Source: Limnanthes douglasii subsp. nivea
Taxonomy: Eukaryota; Streptophyta; Magnoliopsida; Brassicales; Limnanthaceae
Length of the DNA: 64,000 bases
Direction: 5' to 3'
NCBI GenBank assembly: GCA_036936605.1
Contig: JAUPFV010000003.1
Coordinates: forward strand, 146,910,997-146,974,996
Shown: in pieces, positions 54,652-64,000 of the stretch
How the letters are laid out: each line of letters begins with the position of its first letter
How positions within the stretch are numbered: position 1 is the stretch's first letter
Notes under the pieces: generated by a model
Databases searched by the model: none
Seen by the model: the letters and a program-made list of their open reading frames with translations, nothing else
What the model was told of the DNA's origin: nothing
Position numbers and translations under genes: made by a program

Positions 54652-57600
54652 AAATGTTCTTTTCAAGGAAAAATGATGATTAATGAAAATCAAATCGCGA
54701 ATAAGAAAAAGAAGAACCCGAGAAGGGAGAAATCACAAACAAGAGAGTGATTCAGAGATGAAAGAGAAAATAGAATCACAAAAAAAAAAAGAAAAAAAAG
54801 AAAGCTTTTACAAAGAATATCCAGTGAAATAGTAGAAGAGAGAAAATGTTGAATGAAAATATTCACTTATGGTCGATTACAATTTAAGAAGAAGAGATAG
54901 AGCCTCGAATGAAAAATATCTAATTTGGTAAAAAGAAATATCCTTATACAATCCATTAAGGGTATTTGAGGTATTATAGAAAATAATTAGATATTAGATA
55001 GTAAATAGGAGAGTTAAATAAATATTTTTACGAATATATAATAATAAGGGTAGTAAGTGAATAATAACTTTACTTTTGAATATTTATTAATACTTTACTC
55101 TTGATAAAAAATAATTTTAAAAAACACCAGCAGGGCATTAATTTTTTATACTTCCTTAATTTTTATAAGTTTCTTACGCCTTTTACAATTTATAAAAAAA
55201 TAGTTGAACTTTATTTCTCTAGAATTTTTAGTATGAATTTTTTTTATAAGAGACTGAATATATCCTACACATGAATATTATCGCAAGCTATTCTAAGTAT
55301 TGAGATCTATTGAACATTCATATCTAATAATAATGGAAATGGGTAGAGTTCGGATCAGATTCAAACATATATGTTTTTGTCCATATTTTATATATATTTG
55401 AACCAACCCGGTCATTTTGGGTTTAATATTTTCAAAATCGACGTATTTATGGACCAGTCCGACCTGGTCTACGAACAGTAATTAGTTATTTTTATATATC
55501 ATATACATTATATATATATAAATATATTATTTTATTATATATATATATATATATATATTATTTTCGGGACAAATTATATTTATTAAAAGTCTCGATCCGT
55601 GATATTTTCGGACCAAATAAAACCGTTCTGATAGGACCAGATTAGACCGGTTCATACCAACTTTTCAATACCTAATATCTAATATTTTCTAACACAAATA
55701 TTTTCAAAATATTTTTTGTATTTCTTGGAAAAACTAAATCATTATTACTAGATCTTCTTACGTTTACTCGTAAGGATGATTATATGTGAATTACAATCTC
55801 ATCTTTGAATCGTGATTTTTGTACAAATACATTTTTTAAAATTTAGATGTAATGAGATTTTGGGTCTTTATTATCTAACAATTAGTAATGGAGTCAAACT
55901 TTTATGTTTTAGAAACCGATTAAGGTTATTAAGTCTATTTCCAATCCGATTTCAGTATTGGATTTTGTGATTGAAAAATGTTACAAAAACCAATGTAATA
56001 TATATACTTGATTTAGTTTAAGATTCAGTATGATATAATAATGCATGATTAAAGATATTCAGACCCATATTTTGAAATAACAAAAACTCTAATTGGAAAT
56101 ACAAACATAACTTTTCAAGTTGGGGATTTTTGGATTTCTGCGGTAAAAAAGGTATTACCACACAAAATTCAAAGATGTTGTAGTGTATTGACTGCATTAT
56201 TACATGCACCACCACGAACAACATCATTGGTGCAGTGCCGACTTGCTGGGCGCCACGATGAGCACATCTCCATTATGACAACCAATTAGTTTGTCGTGAT
56301 GAGCCCATATCTCGCCACAACGATTTGTTTGCTTTGACGAGCTCTTACTATAAAACTGTCTTCTTTGTTTATAATATATATTTTCGATATCATTTTTCAC
56401 GTCAAACCTCTTAAATTTTATGGCAAACATTTAGTGTTAAATGATATATGATTTATTATGTTAGTTTACCTTTTCATATGTACACATATGTTAATTTATG
56501 TGATAATTAAGTTGAGTGTTCATGTTTAACGATATTTCATTAATATTTGAGTATAAGCTTAGGTTATGACTATATATTTCAAGAAACAAAATACTAAATC
56601 ATAATAAGATCGTTTAAGTAAAATGGAAATATGATGAGTTTATTGATTATGAATGTAAAGATTTCTATTAGTTTATGAAAGCCGATAAAATCTTCATCTT
56701 AGTTTGAAATTTAAGATATGAATATAATAAGAAGAGTAAGATCTAGCAGTATAACTATCATGATACTCTATAAGACACTTCGTAAGGAAAACATGGTAAA
56801 TTTTTAATAAGATTATTAATATATTTGTAAATTTTACTGCCGAAATTCAATTATTCAATTATTCACTGTTTTCAGATATTTCAAAGTTTGTCAAATCCAA
56901 AATATTGTAGAAATCAAGATATCATAATGTTAAGAGTAGATTCGATTATTGTGGAGAAATACAAAAATTTGTAAGATAGTTAAGATAAAGTTTATAATAA
57001 GGTCAAATTTACAAGTGCCTCAACTTTTTCTATCTCAACTAAGTCATGATTGGACTCCTTACTTCTTGCCAGCGTAAAACTTGAGCGATAAAATATAAGA
57101 TATTCAGTTTGACCAATAAAGAAACTTATATGGTGGATATTTGTACATATGAGACAAACAAGTAGAAAATATAATTTAGTTATACATGAATTATGATCTT
57201 AAGATGATACATATAATTTAGCACAAATGCAAAATTTGTTTTGAAAGATTTGAGAGAAATTCAAAGGTTCATGAAATATTTAAGACTTGGCTCGACCAAG
57301 AAAATTGCTTCCACGTCTTTTGGTATGGTATACATTTTAATTTATTTTAGGTCTTAAAATACATGATATACATATACAACTATAACAACTATCCCGTGTT
57401 TCTATGGACGATATATTAAATTCTCAGTAGTTAAATGATGATGAAATATATTTACAAGTAATGACAATTCGTACACAATCAAGATGATTTGCAACTTATA
57501 TTATTTGTACATATTATATAATATAATTTTTGGAGCAACAATATATATATATATATATATTATACACTAAAAAAAGTTAAAATCCTAGAAAAAATAAATA

Positions 57601-57960
57601 TATTTTTGGTACAATATCTCACAAGATAAAGTTGATAAACTAGTTGTTCGAGTATCTAGACAGTCGAAGGGGCTAAAATATGAGGAATGTATAGAAAAAA
57701 TATAATTCTTAGAACAAGTTCAGACATATATATGCGAATCGCTCATATCTAAGCATGATCAAGATAATACATATTATTCATACATATATTTTGACTTTAT
57801 TATATGCATTGATGGTTGCCATTACAGGAGGTATAACGACTCAACAAATAATATCATCATATATTTGGTTTAGTTAAGTATGCAAAAGTTTTTTCAAATT
57901 ACATTTATAAGTAGTTATTAAAACCTAGTACATTAACTTTGAATCCAATGGAACCCGTTT
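54652..57960. other. AT-rich gene-free sequence
   Basis: No supportable gene. (TA)n microsatellites at about 55505-55560 and 57540-57562. A more GC-rich island at 56220-56340 has repeated 'gatgagc.c' and 'gccacgatgagc' words but no recognisable product. Confidence 0.6.
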
Positions 57961-58442
57961 TTGAAACATCTACACATTTGAGAATATCTTGTAGAAATGA
58001 AGTCGTACGGGCCTAACAAAATAATACTAAAACTCCAATACATTAAATACCTATTTAATTGAGCATTTAGTCCTTTCTATAATGGTTAGTTTTCTAGGAC
58101 CCCAAAAACTAGTTTAGATGTAAGATAATACAATAACTTTGAGAGTATTACCATTATAGGTAAATATTACGAGAACACGTCGAATCTGTCAAACATTTTG
58201 TTTGAAACATTTAAAAATTTGGGGATATGTAGTAAAAGTGAGATTGTACGGTCCTAACAAAAGGAAAATATAATTCTATTACACTTAATAGTTATTTATT
58301 GAGCATTTAGTAGACTATATAAATTTTTTCCTTTCAAGGAACCCACAACCAAATTTAAATTTGAGACAATACAATAATTTTAAGGATAGTACAGTTAGAG
58401 AGAAATATTGAATGGACGAGTTTAATTTTGGGGAGAAAATTA
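57961..58442. repeat. Diverged 241-bp tandem duplication
   Basis: Copy 1 about 57961-58201, copy 2 about 58202-58442. Shared landmarks: ttgaaacat (57961, 58202), gtacgg-cctaacaaaa (58005, 58246), tattgagcatttag, aggaccc/aggaaccc cacaa-ccaa, gataatacaataactttgag. Roughly two thirds to three quarters identical, so old. Function unknown. Confidence 0.75.
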
Positions 58443-58744
58443 GATATGATTCATTCAGATTCAAATAATGAAGATATGCATTTTCATTACTGATCATCTC
58501 CTAATCACGAGAATGATCAGATCCTATAGAAATAGATTTCTAAATCCCCACTTATAAAATAAACAGTTGTACTTTCTTAAAAATTAAACTCAATGACCTC
58601 AAAAAAATGTGTAAAGTTTAGTTAAGCTCAATGGTTTGTATTTAGAAGATTAAGAACACATTTCATCAATGATTTAATAATTTATGAGAGTTAAATCTTG
58701 TTTACTTCTACGATGAATGTTATGGAATTCACAAGCGTGGGAGT

Positions 58745-59290
58745 GGATTCAATTTTAGTGTTATATGTCGATGACATATTCATTTCTATAAACTACATGA
58801 ATCTAGTAACGATATTAAGAAATTTTTATTGAAATATTTTTATGTTAAATATATAAAGGAGGTTTCTTATTTTTCATGAATACATATTCATCAAGACCAC
58901 TCCTGATATCCTACGAGTTCAACACACAATAAATAAGGTAAAACCATGTTGCAATATTAAATGTATAAGAAATAACAATCTTTTAGTTTATTTTGAAGAA
59001 AAATGAGATATGTTTTCACATTCAATGTCTGAAAATTATTTGGAAATTCAGGAGATCCAAAATGTTTCATATGTTTTGACACCTAATATATATATATGTA
59101 TGCTTTAGTTTGTTCAAGATATGGTATAACATTAATGACAAGAATTCTAAGTACATATATAAATATTATGAGTAAAGACCGTTGCATATTAGGATAAGAG
59201 TCCTTCAGTAATAAGGCATCACATGTAGAGTTAATAAAGTAAGATCATTAAATAAATTATTTATGCACCATGGCTTTATGGGTTCAAAAA
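58745..59290 (+). pseudogene. Decayed Ty1-copia reverse transcriptase fragment
   Basis: Plus-strand reading ILVLYVDDIFIS (YVDD at 58764-58775) is the copia RT active site. It is followed by LRNFY-NIFMLNI-like and a HEYIF-KTTPDIL stretch. At 59100-59200 a trace of YALVCSRYGITLMTRILSTYI corresponds to the copia 'MYAM-CTRPDIAYA' block. Many stops and shifts. No LTR seen. Confidence 0.7.
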
Positions 59291-60740
59291 ATTTTATATT
59301 AATTTATGAGATTTAGATCAATATATATTTTGAGGAAAGAGTTATATAAGACTCAGTAACATTTAATAAAAATACACATTTAGTCTTTTGCCATTAAAAA
59401 GATTAAAATACATTAAATAAAGACAAACTTAAGGATTCCTTTTTTAGAATTATATAAAAAAAATTGTTATCTTTTTTTTTTCATCATCCAATACTGTAGG
59501 TATGGACCATGTTATACCGCTGATGCCAAATTACACTTGTGGTATGATGATGGCACGACACTGAAGGTGTCAACACAGTCATACCGTTGGTGCAAAAGCA
59601 AAATAAGAAATATCTTAAGTGTTTCATATGGCATTGCCAGTATGAGTGCTCCGTACCGGTGATACTAGTGTTTCCAGCCCCGGACACACTACGTAAAAAT
59701 TCTGAAAAATGGGAAGAGATATAGTAAATGCTACCATTAATAGAATTCTTGCTTTAATTTTGAGGTTTTGTTTTATAGGGTTTGACTTGGAATTGATTTT
59801 AGTATGTGAATATGAAGTTTTTTTTCCTAATTTTTTGTAATTTAAAATATATTTCGATTAAGAGATATAGATGTGGATGATTTTCATCCAAATCTTATGT
59901 TTGTTAAATAATAAACAAAAAAATTTCCAAAAATAAATGATTCACAAGATACGTTTTTTGTCAAAGGGTTAAAAAAATAGAAAGCTCAAAAAACATTTTT
60001 TTTTAAAGTTAGAGTTTAAAATATAAAAATTTAACGTAATATGCTTGTATACCGGTTAGTAGTATGTTTGTTTTTATCAACCAATTCGGCAATATTTTTA
60101 CTTTGATAATAATTTTGGAATGAAATTTGAAGTTGAAATGGAAAATAAATCAAATATTTAACTAATACGATACTGATTGTTTTTTTTCAAACAAAGGACT
60201 TTATTGATCTAAAGTAATTTTAGCCTAAATAGGCTTTAGTTTAACAATTTAGTGATTGAGCTTATAACTATCTCAATTTAATTGATACATATCACCCTTA
60301 TATTTGGTTGCTGCTTACACATCTTATGAACCTTATTCTCCAATTTTTTATTGCTCAAAATCAGAAAACTCATTTATCGAAGCATATTATGTCATATAAG
60401 GATTTTAGATAACTTCGTGCTTTCTATGAGATTTTATGGCTTCCTCTCTTTATTGAACGCATGAACAGAGGAGCATATAGACTTCTTATTCTTTTTTAAT
60501 TGGTCTTGATTCATACTTTTCGAATCACAAACTGAGCAATTGACGCGATATGTATATAATCCAGTCATTTTCTCGAGGCTCTAATTTCCGTAGTTGGGTT
60601 CTTTTCTTCTTCCATTTTTAAGGTCTTCACTTTTTCAAAATCTAGATAGTAATGGAATAATATTCATCAATCAGACTCTGTGGATACCTGTTACTTATAG
60701 ATGTTTTCTATAGATGTGAATAAGGTTCATATATAGACTA
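59291..60740. other. AT-rich sequence without recognised genes
   Basis: A less AT-rich patch (59490-59700) contains several short similar words (gtataccg, taccggtgata), but I could not assign it. A near repeat 'ctatagatgtgaataaggttcatat' at about 60705 recurs with changes at about 60772. Confidence 0.5.
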
Positions 60741-60746
60741 CATTCA

Positions 60747-61037
60747 CTAATTTGTAACATAATTTTGTTCCCTATAGATGTGAGTTAGGTTCATATGGGG
60801 AGATATAATTTTTATGCAGCAACTTATAGTTGAGGATATGTACCAAGGAGATTTCCCAAAAGCTAGCTTTTCAAATAGAATAATTGAATCAACTTTAATG
60901 TCTAATTGATTAAAGCCTCTTTCTTTACATAGAAGAAGACCATCTAATATGAGTCTACTTTCATTTATGATTGTTTTCATAAATTCTGCCAATCGCAGCA
61001 ACCATATTACTCTTATTATTTCTGATAATGCACCCAC
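60747..61037 (-). pseudogene. RNase H-like domain fragment of a plant LINE
   Basis: Open 96-aa frame: ILDGLLLCKERGFNQLDIKVDSIILFEKL... ending HIYREQNYVTN. These are the core motifs of the RNase H-like domain (RVT_3 type) found at the C-terminus of plant LINE ORF2 proteins and in stand-alone copies: the 'E-D-S' substrate region and the closing 'H--RE-N--AD'. The final Asp is Asn here. It may be separate from the LINE to the right, which ends with a zinc-binding domain. Confidence 0.65.
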
Positions 61038-61144
61038 TACTACATTCTCAATTTAGTAGACATGCACCATAAAATTTAAGCTTGAGTATATTATTTGTTG
61101 GATTAGTCATTTAATGGCAGTTACTTTGTTGGTTTTTTGTGTGT

Positions 61145-64000
61145 AAGAAAACTTAAATTAAATGAAAGGGTTCATACATAGACCTGGGGTATACCCCGCG
61201 GTAATACATCAACTACAATAAAAGTCAATAACAAGACAACATAACTACTATAAGACTGAACAGTGTCTAAATGCCCAAATAGAGATATGGCACAGTAGAT
61301 ATGACATAGCATAACAAAATCAAGCTAAAGAGATGAAGCTACTCCGGGTGCTTCCAGGCGGAATCCTCGCTCCAGTCCAGAAAGAAGATCACCTGAAACA
61401 AAAATATGATAGAATAAGTTAGAAAAAGGTTAAACTACGTTGGCCAGACAATCTTGGTACCATGAAATCTGTATCGAAGATCCGATAAGATTTGGTATGA
61501 GATCGAGGAGGCTAAAGCGGGAGCGAATCCAAAAACTCTTGAATTCCGCTCCTTTCAAACGTGGTAGACGACCGCGTTGAAACACATGCGCCAAATACAA
61601 TAGCCACGTAAATTTATTCAACTTGAAGCCTCAAGAGTCCAAGATTTCCAGATCAAGGATTGAAATGGGAACCCAAGTTTATTACTTGCGGCAATCCAGA
61701 TACTCTAATTGAAACTACATTCAAAGAGAATGTGAGATATAGATTCCAAATCAGAGGAGAAGAGAGGGCAATCAGTTGGGGTATTGTAACCCCAGCTAAT
61801 GATCTTGTCTCTGGTAACTAGCTTGCCCTTAATAGCAAGCCATGATATGAAGGAATGTCACAGAATGTTGTATTTATTCCAAACTAACCCCGCCCATCCT
61901 ACGATTTGGGCAGGCACACGAATAGCATTGTATGTGTCCTTGATTGTGAAAGTGATGCATCCATCCTTCGCAGTCCAGTATGGAACATCCATCAAGAGAG
62001 AGTTTGGTTGGGAGAGTGAGAGAATTAGTCTGTTGATTTCGTCCAGATGACTCCGACTACGAGCTCGAGCCGATCTCAAGTTGACAGGTCAGTTCCATTC
62101 ACCATTGCTAATGATATCAGCCACCTTAAGGCTGTTTCCCAGTCGAGAGTCAGAAATAATGTCAGTGCCATAGTGGATTGCAATCGACGAGGAGAGGAGC
62201 CATGGGTCGTGCCAGAGGGAGGTGTTCAGACCATTTCCAATTGCAACCCTGTATAAATTACAAGCCAAAGGTCGAAGACAGAGAATTTTCCTCCAGATCC
62301 AAGAGGGGGAGGATCCGAAGGAAACGTCCCAATTTTTTTTATTTTTTCTGTTTTGATCCAATCGCACCAGATAGATTGGGTCTTATTACTTACTATGGAC
62401 CAAAGGTGCTTAAGGACGGCTGCCTGATTCCAGCTTTTTAAATCTAGGATCCCAAGGCCGCCCTCTTTATAGGGAGTGGTAATGGTAGACCAGGCTACCT
62501 TGGCCCCAAAGATCTTCATAGCAGATCCAGACCAAAGGAACCGACGAAGATACTGGGTTAATTCTTTAATTATTCTAAAAAGAAGAATAAAAATTGAAGA
62601 CCAATATACCTGACCAGCAAATAAAACCAATTTAATCAATTGAAGCCTACCCGCATAAGATAGGTGTTTTGTGGTCCAAGATTCAATTCTAGAGGTAATC
62701 TTGTACAGGAGGGGGAGGCAATCCGAGTGAGTTAGCCTACTAGTGAGGAGAGGGACTCCTAGGTCTTTCACCGGGAGGGTACCTTCTGGGAAATTCAAAA
62801 TAGGTAGCAGATCCAATCGAAGTTGATCGTCAATGCTAGATAAAAATATATGACTTTTAAAGGGATTGACTTTAAGGTCAGGAAGAAGATAGAAGTCGTC
62901 CAGAGCCTCTTTAATGAGATTAAGGGAATGAGTATCACCGTGACAAAAAATCATCAGGTCATCTGCAAAGCAGAGGTTAATGATTTTCTTCTTATGACAT
63001 TTCCAATGAAAATGGAAATTCTCATTATGATTTTTCTCTTTAAGGATGTCGGAAAACACTTCCATCACAAGCACAAAAAGAAGAGGGGATAGAGGATCAC
63101 CTTGTCTCAGACCTTTTTTGCCTTTGAAATTTCCATGAGTGTCTCCATTAATAATAATGGAGTAAGAGGGGGAGGATATGCATTTGACAATCCATGAGAT
63201 TATTTTCTCAGGAAAATGCATCGCAACAAGAACATCGAAAATGAGATGCCAACGAAAGTTATCGAAGGCTTTCATAACATCGATTTTAAGGGAAATTCTT
63301 TTGCATCTTCCATTGGAATGATATCCTTTTAGAAGTGGAAGAGTCGATAAGATAAGGGAAGCATACTTTGATTCTGTTGGCCAGAATTTTGGAGATGATT
63401 CTGGGCCCGAAGATTTATCGCTATCAATACTATGAAGAGCAGATTTGATTTCAGCGCATGAAATATCACAGGTCATAAATTCCTTATCAGCGGAATTAAC
63501 TTTGGAACAGATAAGAGAAGAAACTTTTTCCAGACCAGGGTGGACCACAGAGTGTTTGGTACCAAGAGTTTTCTCAAAAAAATTAACAAAAACTTTTGAC
63601 ACTTTCGCAGGGGAGGAAACGATGACATCTTGATCATTTGAAATCGAGATAATTTTATTGCGAAAAAGCCGGGCTTTGATAATTTTGTGGAAAAATTTGG
63701 TATTCATATCGCCCAGCTGAATCTAATTTTCTCTAGATTTCTGCTTCAAGAAAGATTCTTCAGCTCAGTTTAGAAAAATGAATGAAGCAGAGGCTTCTAA
63801 TTCGATTGTTAATAACCGAGGATTGAGAGGGTCGGAGGCTAATTTAGACTGAGCCTCAAATAGATCCTTTTGAGATTTATCGGCTCGGGAGGAAATGCCA
63901 CTAAACTCCTTACGATTTAACAAAGCTAACGCGGTTTGCAAGAAATTTAGTTTGTCAGAGACAATTCTCATTCCCGAGGAAATAGGGGAGTTCCAGCAGT
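61145..64000 (-). mobile_element. LINE (non-LTR) retrotransposon, 3' part, open at right edge
   Basis: From right to left: linker between endonuclease and RT (63971-63765, NFLQTALALLNRKEFSGISSRA), RT (63707-62226), zinc-binding C-terminal region (about 62080-61435) and a 3' UTR-like stretch (61430-61145) ending '...cccttcatttaatttaag' on the minus strand. The endonuclease is outside the window. No poly(A) tail is clear. Confidence 0.85.
61435..63971 (-). pseudogene. LINE ORF2: reverse transcriptase and zf-RVT domain with internal deletions
   Basis: Start-side motif KSRENYIQLGDMNTKFFHK (about 63760-63690), then DKSSGPE, an abrupt jump to a trace of ILANR-K-LP-LI in another frame, another jump to KGYHSNGRCKRISLKIDVMKAFDNFRW (motif A Asp present), GKKGLRQGDPLSPLLF, the catalytic FADDLMIF (62958-62969), and KVNPFKSHIFLSS. 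The stretch between GPE and ILANR and the QSAFV-GR segment are missing, roughly 80-100 residues in total against usual plant LINE RTs. zf-RVT follows: YNTPTDCPLF, ESISHILFEC. An in-frame stop at about 63763 and shifts confirm inactivity. Confidence 0.85.

Noticed and set aside
60747..61037. C-terminal RNase H of the LINE at 61145-64000
   Set aside because: The LINE's own C-terminus (zf-RVT) is followed by a 3' UTR-like stretch before this fragment, so I kept it as a separate remnant. A single element with a long insertion cannot be excluded.

Overview
The window is nuclear DNA of a flowering plant, probably a eudicot. The evidence is spliced genes with GT/AG introns, a plant-specific two-LIM protein, a plant CX4C repeat protein, and plant lineages of Ty3-gypsy, Ty1-copia, LINE, SINE and MITE elements. 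No bacterial, organellar or viral genome organisation is visible.

Only about 6 kb is ordinary gene space. Positions 5600-11490 hold three intact-looking genes: a single-CDS-exon CX4C-repeat 'WRKY19-like' nuclear protein (+), a single-exon FAD-dependent oxidoreductase with a probable plastid targeting leader (+), and a five-exon WLIM1-type LIM protein (-). The last two converge.

The rest is mostly a retrotransposon stack. At the left edge a Ty3-gypsy element (A, -) sits inside a Ty1-copia fragment. From about 12.4 to 50.9 kb I read one old, heavily mutated Ty3-gypsy element (E, +) split by three later gypsy insertions: M (-, 15301-27716), B (+, 29813 to about 40010) and C (+, 41575-49512). 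C is the cleanest, with two LTRs and a perfect 5-bp target duplication. The elements look like the plant Tat lineage: gag, protease, RT, RNase H and integrase on one strand, then a second gene on the opposite strand between integrase and the 3' LTR. The antisense gene is visible in E, M, B and C. Its promoter carries G-box motifs, it appears to be spliced, and in M its promoter and 5' end are present as three tandem 744-bp copies. In M, B and C, short tandem repeats or hairpins lie between the end of pol and the antisense gene. A Mutator-like MITE with a 9-bp target duplication interrupts B.

From 51.4 to 54.3 kb lie two arrays (30-bp and about 57-bp units) sharing a GTCTCGCATCT core. The first is bracketed by inverted repeats. 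A tRNA-derived SINE with a 17-bp target duplication follows at 54.4 kb. The stretch 54.6-60.7 kb is AT-rich and gene-free apart from a diverged 241-bp duplication and a decayed copia RT. The last 3 kb is a LINE ORF2 on the minus strand, open at the window edge.

All family assignments are from reading motifs by eye; no database search was run. Boundaries of decayed elements are approximate.
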